A stretch of DNA of 64,000 bases. Origin: Acytostelium subglobosum LB1. Taxonomy: Eukaryota; Evosea; Eumycetozoa; Acytosteliales; Acytosteliaceae. The notes under the pieces were generated by a model. That model saw only the letters and a program-made list of their open reading frames with translations, did no database searches and was not told the DNA's origin. Shown here piece by piece: positions 44,706 through 58,107 of this stretch. Numbering within the stretch: the first letter of the stretch is position 1; each line of letters begins with the position of its first letter. Location of the stretch: NCBI RefSeq assembly GCF_000787575.1, contig NW_012236520.1, forward strand, positions 744,001-808,000, in the 5' to 3' direction. Made by a program: the position numbers and the translations under genes.

Positions 44706-45648
44706 ATGAGTGAATCAGCTGCTACTACTGTATGTTGTTGCTTAATTAGCTTGTTCGAGAGAGCGTGACAGAAAGAAATAGAAGATAGAAGATTTAGTAC
44801 ATACTAATACATGTCGACCATCATTCATTTATAGGATCAAAGTGCAACACGTGTAAAGCTAGTCGTTGTTGGTGATGGTGCTGTTGGAAAGGTATGAATA
44901 ACAATAACAGATAATTAATGTAATCAATGTAGGATAAAGACACTAATCACATAGTTTACAACCTTGTCTAGACATGTCTGTTGATCTGTTATGCACACAA
45001 TGAATTCCCATCAGACTACGTACCAACGGTGTTTGAGAACTATACAGCTACTAGAAAGAGAAACAACGAGGAGATCAAGGTTCACCTTTGGGATACTGCC
45101 GGTCAAGAGGAGTACGACCGTCTCAGACCTCTGTCCTACCCAGGTGCCGATGTAGTATTGCTCTGTTTCTCAACCATCAGCCAGGGTTCTTATGAAGCCA
45201 TCAGAGATAGAGTATGTTGTTGTTGTAGTTGTTGTGAAGTGTCGAGTCTATCAATAGACTTGACATTGATTTATATTAACACTCTTCCTACTTCGCTACT
45301 CTTTAGTGGGCACCTGAAGTGAATCACTATATTCCAGACGTTCCACTCATCCTCGTTGGAACAAAGATCGACTTGAGAGAGGCTCAGCACCCAGACCCCA
45401 ACACTGGCAAGTTTGAGCCAGTGACAATGGACATGGGCACTTCGATGGCCAAGCAGATTGGCGCCGCCTTCTACCTGGAGGTGTCGGCCAAGACACGTGA
45501 GGGTCTTGAGGCAGTGTTCAGCACGGCCATCGATCAAGTGTTTAAGCAACGTGGCGGTGACACCAAGAGTGATCAGACCAGCCAGCCAGGTGCTGTTGCA
45601 ATCGAGAAGAAAGACAAGAAGAAGAAGAAGCCATGTATCATTTTATAA
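44706..45648 (+). CDS. Rho/Rac-family small GTPase, RacE-like
   Basis: Four exons (44706-44729, 44835-44891, 44972-45211, 45307-45648) give about 220 residues. GDGAVGKT is the P-loop (split by intron 2). YVPTVFENYTAT is switch I, with the effector threonine. WDTAGQEEYDRLRPLSY is switch II. GTKIDLRE is the G4 motif, and EVSAKT is G5. The insert region (PDPNTGKFEPV) marks it as Rho family. A polybasic DKKKKK stretch and CIIL end box predict geranylgeranylation and plasma-membrane attachment. The sequence is most like D. discoideum RacE, which controls cortical tension and cytokinesis. That orthology rests on memory and should be tested by alignment. Confidence 0.92.
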
Positions 45649-45932
45649 ATCATTAACTCAATCATCATTGTTCACAATATTATTTACTGTTGTGACATCC
45701 ACTTATTATTGTTGTTGTCTGTCTACGTAGACACAACTTAAGCCATCTTGGTAAAGGGATCTAATCAATCTTTGTTTGTGCCCAGGGGTCTAGGAGTGAA
45801 TGGGCAACTTTGCACATCAAGACAAAGAAAATATCGTCACCAGTTTAAACCCTCTTGGATGTTGATCACTAAAGTTAGACCAATCAAACATTCATTCATT
45901 ATGTTGATTAATCCAACTAAATAGATAACATT

Positions 45933-47074
45933 ATGTCTTCCAACAACAACAACAACAACAACGATAACAACAACAAAGAATATCTTCAATTGGAATGGAG
46001 TTCATTCCCTGACCAACTAACTCTGGATGCCGCCTTCGAATTGCTAAAGTCAAAGTTCAAGATTTTCAAGGAGGAATCAAAGGTAAAGGACTAATCACCA
46101 TCATATATTATATGTGTATGTTAATAATATTATAATATTATTAGATCAACTTCTTGGAGAAGTCAAAGAAGTATTTGACCTTTGAGTTTGGTCGATTGGA
46201 AAAGATAGTTTCAATCATAGTACAATCTGTTTATACAGTAAAGGCAAGAGAGGCTGGAATACCTGATCGACTTGGTGACATCATAGGCAACACTACCAAG
46301 TTTGTAGATGAATACCATCACTTCATTACATTGTATGATTATGAAATCAAAGATATCATCGTTTTGGAGTATGCCAACCAGTTGGAAACAATCCAGACAA
46401 CAATGTGCGATCTGAGCAAGCTGATCAATGATCAAGTCAACGAAGTGGTAAAGTTGGTGGACAAGGTGGTCCAGGAAATGGAGGTCGAGGTCAGAAGCTT
46501 GAGAGGTTCTATTCTTATTGGAGCAGTCTCAACTATTGGTAACCTAGCATCATACTTTGGTAGTTTCAATTGGAAGCCATATTTAGGCCATGATCAAGGA
46601 CGCTCACTGGCTTTGATTGGACCAGTAGTATCGATGATGGTCACTTTGGTCAAAGGTATCGTCAACATCGCCGACAGGGGCATTGACTTTTACAAGATGA
46701 CAATGGCCATTAGAAATCTCAAAGCATGTGTACCCGAGATCAATAAGTACAAGGATTACATCAACTTGTTCATGAGGGGTATTGGACTGAGGGAGCAGTT
46801 CATGAGAGCCCTGGGCAAGGCAACTCAACAACATAGTTGTGTAATCTGCCTTGGAACACTGGTCAATCCTCACTTCTCAAACGATGGTGAATCATTGACC
46901 TACTATTGCTACGACTGTATTGCCAAGTGGATTCAATTGTCCAAGACCAATCCCAAGACCAGAGAACCAATGGAGATGGATCATCTCTTCCAGTGCAACC
47001 AACAACAGGTCGATACCATTAATCGTTGTGAGGTCATCAGAAAGCAGTTCAAAGTGTGTCATATATGGAGTTAA
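45933..47074 (+). CDS. RING/U-box-like C-terminal domain protein with helical/membrane middle region
   Basis: Exons 45933-46082 and 46145-47074 give about 359 residues. The Asn-rich start is followed by long helices (about 40-180). Two hydrophobic stretches (about 178-195, ILIGAVSTIGNLASYFG; about 218-237, ALIGPVVSMMVTLVKGIVNI) may insert in a membrane. The C-terminal 80 residues hold CVICLGTLVNP..YYCYDCIAKWI, a partial RING/U-box arrangement (two CxxC pairs). A U-box-like NPKTREPM segment follows it. An E3 ligase role is inference. I do not recognise an orthologue. Confidence 0.72.
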
Positions 47075-47425
47075 GCATGCATTCGAGGTCAACAAAACAC
47101 CTTATATATAACATTTATTCCTCTCCTCTCCCATCATTAAAAGACCTATTTGTTAACCAACATTACATTGATCAAGGATAAAGACTGTTGTCTCAACGTT
47201 CAGAGAGTACACCTTTCCAAGTTCAGTCATGAACTAATTTTAGAGCTACCCCCCCTTTCCATTCAGACTCATTCATTCAAAGTTCACAACACCACATGAA
47301 CAGATAGATATTATTAAATATTTATTATTTGTAATTAGAAAGATAAAGAATTGTAATATATCTCTCTGTTGTGTAGTCTAGTCTTCATGTACAGCAGTAA
47401 CAGCAGTAGCAGCAGCAAGTTGTAA
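47075..47425. other. Spacer upstream of the USP gene
   Basis: Mixed AT-rich sequence with no ORF of interest. It contains the 5' UTR of the deubiquitinase, with CAG repeats just before the start codon (47398-47418). Confidence 0.4.
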
Positions 47426-50400
47426 ATGATGTCTGATTCAAATACTATACCCACCATCAAGGTTGACAATCTACAAACAAAGGATTCAGTACCAACAACA
47501 ACGACAACAACAACATCATCAGCAACAGCGTCAGTAGAGAATAGTCCTAAACAGACTTGTAAAGATAATGACCATTCAAGTTTAACAACAACAACAGCAA
47601 CAACAGTTGTGAATGGACACGATTCACAACAACAACAACAACATGTAGCACCAGCATTGACCAAACTGCCACTATCACCTGTATCAACAAAACTACCATT
47701 ATTTTCATCGACATCATCAACAACATCATCAACAACATCATCCAACGTTGGCAATGAGCATGTGACTGCTCCATTGACACCAACTACACCCACGTCTCCC
47801 AATCCAACACTCATTCCTCAGGCTGACCTCTCAAGGTACTTGAGAGAGATTGAGTGTAATGCACCACAGTCTGCCATCCAAGCATTGAATGAACTGATGG
47901 CAAGTGCACAGACTAAACAACTATCTAATGATGCAACCTTACAATTGTTGCAATGGATACCAAAGTATATATTTAGCGTCCTCAATCTTAGGAAGTAAGT
48001 GATGAAACACACATCAATATCAATGGACCAAGATCAATCGAACGCTCATCTACTAACACATCATACCAAACAATCAATCAAACTTTTAATAGTAGTAACA
48101 GTAATAACAGCAGTATCAACACTAGCTTGAGTGCAGAAACAAAGCTCAGCATCATCTCATTCTTCCAACAATGTATATACACGACAATAAGCTGCCTTAG
48201 ATATGATGTGGCAGACCTCTGGCTGGGCTTTGCTCGCATGTTCAACCTGCAGCACTCTTTCTACTCGACGATCAAGTTTGACTCTATTGAGAAGGAGGCA
48301 TTCGCCGGCAAGGAGTCACTCTATTTCAAGAAACCAGACACTGTCCACTCGATGTTCTACTATCACAATCTCATGCTACTTGAAGAGAGCAACTTCTTCC
48401 AGCTGATCTTGGAGCACGTGACCACGCGCCAGGTCTCCCTGGCCAAGCTGCGGGCCATCATGAAGACCTTTGTAAACATCAAGGACAACATCAACCTGGT
48501 CTTCCTCAATCACTACGTGCCACAGCTCAAGGACGCCCTCTTTGCCTTCCTGCCCGACCTCTTCTTTGAGGAGCTGCCACCACTGGAGAAGGAGGCATTC
48601 AAAGAGGTCTGCAACTCCATTCAACACTTGCTGGCCACAATCATGCCTCAGGCAGATATCACCAAGGCCTTCCAGGAGTTTGACTTGAATCGCGCACTAA
48701 AGAGCTTCCAGAGTGTCAACCTGGAGCGCAAGCTACGCGGTCTGCGCTTCATCAAGAAGAGTGCCAAGTGGACGCTGAGCAGTAGTGAGCAGTCATCCAA
48801 GGGTGCCTTTGGTCTGGGTGGATGGCTCAAGAAGCCGAGCACCAAGTCGTCGCCGTCAGTGGTGAAGAAGCCCAACGATTTCATTCAGAATGGAACAACC
48901 ACCAACAACACAAGTAATGCTGTTGGTGGAAACAACAACAACAACAACTCACCATCCAATGTTGATCAACAACTACTTCTCACATGGACACTAAAGAATG
49001 AGATTGTGGAGAGCTTCTGTTTGATATCCGATCAACCAGATATCATTCGTAACGGACTGCCCGTGATGATATTCCTGTGTCAGAACAACAAGCTGAGCAA
49101 CACCCATCTGGAGCTGCTCTGGAACTCATCGATCGGCAAGCACGAGTCCGTCAGGAGCACAATATACAACGCGTTGCTCGACCTCGTTGGCTACCTGCAT
49201 CTAGAGCAGCTGGACCATATCTACGACGTCATCAACAAGACCATCTCGACACTAAAGTCCAGCGAGTTTGACAACGATCTGCAACAATTCCTGTACAACC
49301 TCTCGATGATCTCAATTCAGCATCCAGACAACAGCGACCTGTCCGCCAACCATAAGTGGTACGGCGTGGACCTCTTCTGGCGTCTGATGCAAGACGGCAA
49401 CACCGTCGGCTCTGGAGATCAGGTGCTCTGCATGCGATCGCTGCCCCTACTCGTGGCCCTACTGCGTCTGCCCGAGTGCGCCACACTGCGCACACAATAT
49501 ATCGATCAGTGCGTGGAGAATCTACGCACGTTCAACTCTGTACATCAGTCACTGTCACTCATCATCAGCATCGTGGAGTTGTTTCCCAAGAAGCAGCAAC
49601 GCGGCGTGCTCGAGTCGCTCGAGAGCAAGCACAAGATATTCGACCTGTTCTTCAAGGAGATCTCACACTACAAGAAGGTTGTGATGGGTCGTTCCGCTGG
49701 ACTAAGTTTGTCATCGGTGGAGGCACTCAACCTGGCGGTCATTTTCGGGCTCTTCCCACACATCCAACAGATTCAGGGACGCTTGGAGTTCCTTGAGTAC
49801 ATCATCTCGCAGACATCCATCATGCTCAACATCCAACAGGTCGACCTTCTGTGGGACGCACTGGTTCGCGACGCCATGACCCCAGAGGAGAAGGAGATCT
49901 GCTTCGCCTGGCTCAAGAACACCAAGTTGCAGGGAAAGGAGCGTATTGCCTTCCCTGAGCAGGTGGTCCGTCATCTATTCCTCGAGAAGATGTCCAACCT
50001 AGACTGGAGCAGCATGGGCCTGTCCTCTTACTGTGTGTTTGAACGGTACTTCTTCTACATCAACGAGAAGAGCAATAAGATCAAGAAGATTCAGGGTTCA
50101 ATCTTTACTGGCGACCTGTTTGCTCAACAACTTGGTCTGCCAACGACAAAGGCCAAACAGTTGTCCTCTCCAGCACAGTCCCCAGCCAACTCTCCAAGCA
50201 TGTCATCAGCATCACCCCAACAAATGCCACCGCTGATGCAGGGCATCAATCCATCGATGCAGCCATCAACCGCTGGATCATCCAATGACCCGTCAAAGGC
50301 CACATCCAATGACTTTTCACCAAGTGACTATTACTTGGTCAGTCTGGAGCTTCTCGGTATCTCACAGCTTTGGTCTGCAGCACTGAGCTCACTTTGCATT

Positions 50401-53400
50401 GAGGTCAGCGACCAGGCCATCATCACGCTCAACACGTTGTATCTCAGCGGTGACAAGTCCAACAACAAGTTCAAGGAGGAGTACATCAAGACGTGTATGG
50501 ACAACATCACTAAGTCACTGGCCACCGCCACCACCAGTGCCACCTCTGTGAATCGCATCTGTCGTGCACTGCTCATGATTAAATCATTTGCCAACTGCGA
50601 GTACAAACAGTCCGAGGCCGCCGACAGCAAGGCGATCAACAAACTCAAGTCACCGCTCTTCTTCTCTTCCAACGCACCTGTCAACCCTCCTCTGATGCCA
50701 TTCTTTGTCAAGTTGGATCGAGGAGACAGCTACGTGATCTCAGACATCACCGGCACCGATACACTCAGAATGCTCAAGCGCAAGGTGGCCTGTATGTATG
50801 GCCAACCAAAGCCTCCAGTCCGCTCACTCAAGGTGTTCCTTGGTGAGAAGGAGCTCAAGGACGATGACAAATGCATGGAGGAGTTCAAGATATTCGATTC
50901 GGCTGGCTCACAAAACTATCCCATTCTTATCAAGAAGTCGTCGCAGTCCAGTATTCAAACGACATCGACATCCAATGGTACATCGACAACTCCTTCCACT
51001 CCTTCATTAGTGGGCAGCAGCAGTAGCAATGGTGGTGGAAAGGAGGACGCAAAGAAGGACAAGAAGGCAAAGAAGGACAAGAAGGTGGACAAGGAAAAGA
51101 CAAAGGCTGGTGAGCAAGACGTCGAGTCTACCACACCGGACGATGACGATGACTTGGTCGACCTACTTGATGATACGCCCCTCGTAACCATGGCATTGGA
51201 GACGTTGCAGAACCAACTTGGTGGATGTGGACTCACCGGTGACCTGCAGTTGCGTAAGGTCCAGGAGACCAAGTCCAAGAGCATTGGCACCAAGATCAAG
51301 TCTGAGAACTCATTGGTGACGATCATTTCAAAGCCAGTCTACTTTGATCAGATATTCAATCTACTGGACTTTGACAATGAAATTGCAGAGAATGCATGGG
51401 TGTTGTTGGGTGATCTACCCATCAACTCCAAGGTGCTTAGTGATATAAAGGCATTCAAAGGTAAACATTCAATCACGAATGATGGTCTACCGGTTCACAG
51501 TTACTAACGGTCCCCTCATAGACTCAATGATACCAACAAACTCAATCTACAAGTCGATATACTACCTAAGAGTGTTGGATTCAATGCTTGATGGTACCAC
51601 TGACTGCACGTTCAACACAAGCACCACGACCAATGACAACAACAACAACAACAACATCACCAATAACCCAGCACTTCAAGAGATCAAGACACAGTTCATT
51701 CAAAAGGGAGTCATTGACAACTTGGTACAATTGCTCAAGCAGATTGGTACGACAGCTCATAGAGGACACCTCAAGGTATTCTATCTCCTACTCAAGATTC
51801 TCTATAAGCTCTCGGTTGTGAGTGGAGCGACACCGCCCATCAGCAACGAGTTTAGGAGTGAAGCTGTGACGCAGCTCCAATCACCAGAGTTTGTGTGCAA
51901 GGTGTTCCTCCTCATGTCGTCAGCACCAGACTTCCAAAGACTACTTCCAAGCACCTCGGGAAGTAATAACGAGTCGTCCTCACATGATTTCCACATGATG
52001 TACCACTATGGCATGGAGATCCTACAGGTGTCGCTACGTAACCCACCCACTCAGTTCATTGTCGACATGTCCAACGTCCGTACTGAATGGACCACATGGC
52101 TGAAGGCCCTGTTACTTGAGTGCCAACATCCAAGAGTTCAGATCAGGGCTTCACAGATGGTCATTGCCTTGTCCACGCAGGAGAATACCAACACACAAGA
52201 CGAGCGACAATTGCGATCACTGTTCTTCCTCGCCCGACTCCTGTCCTTCCTTCCCACCATCAATCAGTACTATGAGACAGCCGAGCAGTTCTTCTGTCTA
52301 CTGTCACAGCTGCTCAACATTGGATATCCAACATCGTCGCCCTCTGGATCACCCAAGCAGAAGCACGTTGTAGAGTCGGTCGTACTGGACAGCAACAACA
52401 AGCTGGTGCTCCAACAGCTGGTGCACTATGAGAACGACAACGAGGAGTCCTCAGACTTTGTCAAGTCGTTGATGCAAAACTTGATCAAGCAGTTATTGTC
52501 CATGCCAATTCGCGAGCTATCCTCACATCAAAAGAAGGATCACATACTCGTTGGCATACTCAATGTCATTCGCAACATCATTCGAAGACGTCCATCTCTA
52601 AAGGCACTGTGCAAGGATAATGAGCTACTTCAGTACCTCTTCAAGACATGCCTCTTCAAGACACCGACTGCCAACGACCATGGTTCACAGATGCCACCCT
52701 TGTGCAAGACGCGAGAGTCAAGGCTGGCGTGCTACCGTCTGATCAAAGATCTGGCAAAGAATGACTACAACAACTTCTTCTTGACCGAGCGACTGATCTC
52801 TGAGATCATGGAGCGTGTTGATCCCACCAACGATTGGAACTACAGTCCAATCGATCGTGAGAAGACTATATACAACTATGTTGGTCTCAAGAACCAGGGT
52901 ACCACATGCTACATGAACTCTCTACTCCAACAACTGTTCCATAGCACCAGTCTCAAGGAGAGTGTTCTAGAGCTCAATGCCAACGAAGGATTCAAACAAC
53001 TACAACAACCATCAAGTCCACAGCCAACACAGAACCAACATCAACAACCTCAACAGGTGGACATCCAAACCAATGGTATTGACCCTCAGCAACAAAGCCA
53101 CCTTCAGACCAACCTCCTCAACCAGGTACAGCTGCTCTTTATCTACCTTCAAGAGAGCAGCAAGAGATACTATGACTCGATCAACTTTTGCAAGTCCCTG
53201 ACCAACTATGATGGAACACCGATCAACTTGGGCATTCAGATGGATGCTTTCGAGTTCTTCCATCTGCTGCTCGACAAGATGGAAAAGGCACTCAAGACCA
53301 TCGTACCGGACAAGCAGGACATTCTCAAGGAGGCCTTTGGCGGCAAGTTCACAAACCAGTTCATCCCACGCAATTGCAATCATCGCTCACACTGTGAGGA

Positions 53401-55897
53401 GCCATTCTACTGTGTGTCGCTGGAGGTCAAGAACAAACGATCAGTGCTCGAGTCGTTGGATCTATTCATCCAAGAGGAAAGTCTTCAAGACTACAAGTGT
53501 GAGTCATGCAATGATCGTGTTGAGATCACCAAGCGATGTCTCATTGAGAAGCTCCCCAACACACTCATTCTCCATCTCAAGAGGTTTGAGTTTGATGTAT
53601 GTAATCTTGATCAAATATCAGGTGACACTAAAACTAACCAATCAATAATACTTCAAGTTGGAGAACATGAGGAACATCAAACTGAATGACTACTGTGAGT
53701 TCCCAAAGCAGATCAACATGGGACCATATACTAGAGAGACAGTTGAGTCTAGGTCATCATCTAAGTCCACCACCAACGTGTCCATCATCAAGAGATTGGC
53801 CTCACACGATCAGTTGTACGACTTGAACGGCATCGTTGTTCATCATGGCACTGCAGACTCTGGACACTACATCACCTTGGTCAAAGACTCTAGTGGTAAT
53901 TGGTTTGAGTTGAACGATACATATGTACAACCATATGACGAGAGAAGGATTGAACAGGACTGCTTTGGAGGCTTTGAGGACGTCAGGGAGTTTGACAAGG
54001 CCACACAGAAGTATATAATGGTGCGTCGACCAAAGACTGGCAACGCCTACATGTTGTTCTACAAGAAGATCAACAACAATCCAGAGGTGGCGCCTCAGCC
54101 ATCAACACCAGTTACCAACATGGACATCAACAGCTTGTCGGTCCCATCACCAAACACGGAGTCGCAACTGGTGTCCACCAAACCAAAGATACCAAAGGAG
54201 GTATTAGAGACCGTATGGAACGAGAATCGATCATTCCTATTGGAGAAGTACCTGTTTGACGTTGACTTTACAACTTTCATTTGGGACATTGTCAACCTCA
54301 ACCACAATCCAACCTTTGATTCTCTGTTACCAACCAAGTCCACCACTGTTCAATCAGCTGACCAGATATGTAAGTACAACACTACTTATGGATGGATGTC
54401 ACATCGCTAATCAAACATCGCAACTCCACATCCACAGTGGCACTTCAATCTAGCATCAAGTTGGCAACTAGGTACATTGTGGACATTTACTCACACGCTA
54501 AGGAGAGGCCCTTGTTGGACGTGTGGGCCTATCATCTGAAGCGACTGATGAGAGACAGTGTACAGGGTGCAGAATGGTTCATTCGATATCTGGTCGAGAA
54601 CAGGAACATCATGAGAGGACTTATCATGGGCTGCTACTTTGAGAAGACCAGACAGACCTTTGTTGACGTCATCACCTTTGCCTTCCTACTTCGAACCAAT
54701 GGACCAAAGGAGCCCCTGTCCAACACTACGATTGCATTCCTCAACATTCTCATATCATTCATCAAGACTGTCAGAGACTATCCCAAGAGGGCCGTTCAAC
54801 AGCTGTTTACAATGTGTCTGAGCATCACAATGACATGTGACAAAGAAGTAAGTTCATAGATGAATGGATAGATATGAGATCAGGCACTGACACAAACACG
54901 CACCAAACAGAGAGAATTCTTGTTGCAGAGAGGTGCGATTACAAAGTTGATATTGAACTATATTGGCTCATATGTTCCCAACCCTACATCAATGTCATCA
55001 ACTGTTGGCTATTCACCTGCCAACTATAGTCAAAGCCTGCCACCACCAACGAGCAGTATCATAGGATCATCATCATCACCGACATCATCACCCTCTTACT
55101 CTGGTAGCAACATATCATTCGAAAGCAACAAGATGGTGGACTTCCTTTGCTACCTCATTCGATGTTGCCAGCCACTACAGAGCAATCTGATGAGCTCTCA
55201 ATTGAACAACTATCCAACCGAACGTGACAAGACCAAGCCAGTAGTTCACGTCATCCCAGATCCAGAGGCACCACAGTCCAACTCTGCGTACCGAGTCATC
55301 TCAGAGACACATTCCAATCATGTCTTTTCCGACACGACCCTTGTGGCCGTTCTCTCAAAGGTAACATATGCATTACACTTCAACTTGCTCCTCACTTCAC
55401 TAACATGGTGTATGCATACAATAGAGTTTCCTTTTGAAGTTGCTCAAAGAGAATGGATGGTGTGAGAGTGTACGACAGATGATTGCCCATATGTCTTGGA
55501 ACAACAAGTCAATCAGTACACATTTCTTCAACATCATCAAAGAACTACTACTCAAATCAAACCCCAACCTCTACCAGTACATCTTCCCAGCATTGACCTC
55601 ACTTCTCGAGATACACGACCCACTAGCCGAGTGGAGGGTCGACTTCGTGATGTCCTCATTGCTAAAGGTATGTCACCTAAATAACCTCGTATTATGTAAG
55701 GATGATCACTAACGTCCTTGTAGCTTCCAGACAATATGACACACAACCAAGATGGTCAGGAACACTTTATCAGATACCTGTCATCCATAACAATATCCAA
55801 TCAAAGACTACCAGTCAACTCTGAAGAGTTTGCAGCATGGAGGATCAAGAATAAGGATGCCATCGTACGAGCAATCAAAGAAGCATCCTATCATTAA
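47426..55897 (+). CDS. Giant ubiquitin-specific protease, USP9X/USP24/USP34 class
   Basis: Eight exons (47426-47994, 48093-51460, 51501-53596, 53658-54369, 54438-54847, 54911-55360, 55425-55667, 55724-55897) give about 2673 residues in one frame. The N-terminus is Thr/Ser/Gln-rich. Armadillo-like helical repeats cover most of residues 190-1050 and continue after the catalytic domain. A ubiquitin-like domain lies at about 1060-1145. The catalytic Cys box is GLKNQGTTCYMNSLLQQ (C1782), the zinc ribbon CESC is near 1985, and the His box is NGIVVHHGTADSGHYITL (H2081). Long helical flanks around a USP core mark the USP9X/24/34 group. Intron 2 is only 40 nt. It removes ubiquitin from substrates. The ends of this gene and the minus-strand surface protein are 33 bp apart. 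Confidence 0.92.
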
Positions 55898-55930
55898 AGT
55901 TCTGTGTGTTTGTTATTATATATAACTTAT

Positions 55931-57596
55931 TTAATTGGATTCTATTGGTTGGTACCCAGTTGCCTGTGACCTTGATTTGAACCGTCTATATACATATAAA
56001 GTGATGGCTCCAATGAGTGTTATACCCACTGCCGTTCCAAGTATAATACCTCCAATATCGGCATTTGACAACTAATAGGTATTATACTTTGATTAGTTTG
56101 TGATTGATCGAGTGTACAGTAGGATAACATACCGATGGCTTCTTATGATGGATATTGGCACAGAAGGCTTGACCAATGGTTAAACAATCGCCCTGACAAG
56201 AGACCAATGGATATGTATAGTTCACAGGGTTCTCTATTGTGATCTGACTCTCTTGACAGATGATAGGCTGTGTGTTGTTGGGCACATAGTATGACTCTTC
56301 GATGCGGATGTTGAGTGTTCCATTGGATACAATGGAAATATCATGTGGTTTGGGTGCCGTCCGTACAAAGCGACACCACTCAAACGTGACAGTATGTACG
56401 TCCTGGATGTAGGCGACATCACCTTGCACTGCTTCGTTGTCTTGGAATGTGGAGTTGTATACATAACAGATTGTCTGATTGATAATTCGGAATGCAGCAC
56501 CAGATGAATTGGATTGAGTTGCCGTGTTTCCAATAAAGATAGAGTTGAACAGATGCATGTAGTGGTCACCTGAATCACCCTCCAGAACAACCTGACTGCC
56601 AGTGTTGTTGTAAAACAGAGATGTGTCCACGTCGATCGTGCCACTAACAGAGTGGAGTGTCGCCTCCATCACTCTGTTGTTTGAGAACACCGAGTTGAAC
56701 AGCTGAAGGATGTCGATGGATGAATGAACGATGGAACCATTGTCGGCCGAGTTTTGATCAAACAAGGAGTTCTGGATGATTGTCGTCGATGAGAGTGAGT
56801 GAATGATTCCGTCGTCGGCACTGTTGCCAGTGACATTGCAAAAGATCATCGAGGAAACCAGGTTCTGATGCGAGATAAGGATGGCACCCCAGTTGGCTGT
56901 GTTGGAGCTGAAGGAACTGTTGGTGATATACATCTCAGGATATCCCGTGTCATTGAAGTAAAAGACACCGCCCTCCGAGGCATTGTTGTTGATGAAGCTA
57001 CAATAACTGATGGCGATGACGGTCATTGAGAGTGAGGGTGGCTTTGAATGTAGTACACCTCCCTTGTGTGCATTGCCATTGATGATGATAAGGTTGTTCA
57101 GGTTGATGTTGGTGATTGCTGGTGTCTCCGCCTCGACAGCAGTATCATTGTCATGGTCAATGTCGATGTTGATGAATCTTGCACTACCTGCCAGATCGAT
57201 AGTAGCTGGCTCCATTGGATCGATCGATGACAATGTAATGTTGATGTTGAAGAGAATGAGGTCGCTATTATTCACGCCGGTGTAGTACCTGTCACACAAG
57301 ATGACATTGAGAGTGATATCGCTGACGGTAGTGTTTGGGTTGGTCAACCCCAGTGTCTGATTGTAGTATGAGTCGAGTGCAGCCACTATTGAAGAACATC
57401 CATTTGTTGCTGTCTTGCCACATGTGTCCTGTCCATCATAGGATGCAGTCTGGTTGACAAAGATAGTGATCACAGTGTCACCTAGTACTGGGTCTCTAAC
57501 GTTGATTGCTGCGTGTGTAACAGTAGCAGTGACAAGGATCAACGATGTGAGCATCATCATCATCATCTTTAGTGATGATGGGGATAACTTATACAT
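55931..57596 (-). CDS. Type I membrane surface protein with right-handed beta-helix ectodomain
   Basis: The gene is complement(join(55931-56071, 56133-57596)), about 534 residues. Residues 1-29 are a signal peptide with a Met run. The ectodomain is full of Asn-x-Ser/Thr sequons. It has repeated strand motifs such as CSFINNNASEGGV, SSFSSNTANWGA and SLFDQNSADNGS, which form pectin-lyase-like coils (as in Pmp/polymorphic-outer-membrane-type repeats). A Cys-rich segment closes it. The second exon encodes a transmembrane helix (IGGIILGTAVGITLIGAITL) and a short tail ending YQPIESN. Similar proteins form large families in dictyostelids. Ligand or role is unknown, with cell-surface recognition or adhesion as inference. 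Confidence 0.85.
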
Positions 57597-58107
57597 GTTG
57601 GTTTATCAATACTAGATAATGAATGATTCATCGTTGACAACGACAGTTTTTTTATCAAGAACAGGGGAAAAAGTATCTTTCAGGTGAACTTTCAGTACTA
57701 TATCCAATTAATTGGTAATTATTCAATCACAGACATGAATTGTCTTTTAAAACATAAATATATATCAGTAAACAATTAATTGAACAGTACTATTTTTTTA
57801 TTTATTATCTGACTTTATCAATCTGTCTATATCAGATTTGTGTATGGTTGTGATCACCTATTGTGCCTCTTTGCCAACTGTTTGACCAATAGTGGTTCTT
57901 GTTTTTTGCAGACGACTTTGATGGTTTTTCGAAGGATAAAAATTAATTAATTGGATGATTGAGTGGTGATTGATGGGTCGTATTGTGACGTCTCTCTTCT
58001 TCAAGAGAAGTTGGTGGGTGTTGTTGCTCAATCTAGTTATTCATTCATTACATCTTTAGTCACATTGTACAATTAAATTATAACAATACTATATAAATAA
58101 ATAAATC
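57597..58107. other. Divergent AT-rich promoter region
   Basis: Between the beta-helix gene (minus) and the PH gene (plus). AT-rich, with a potential hairpin near 57990-58015 (CTCTTCTTCAAGAGAAG). No ORF or RNA gene recognised. Confidence 0.4.
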
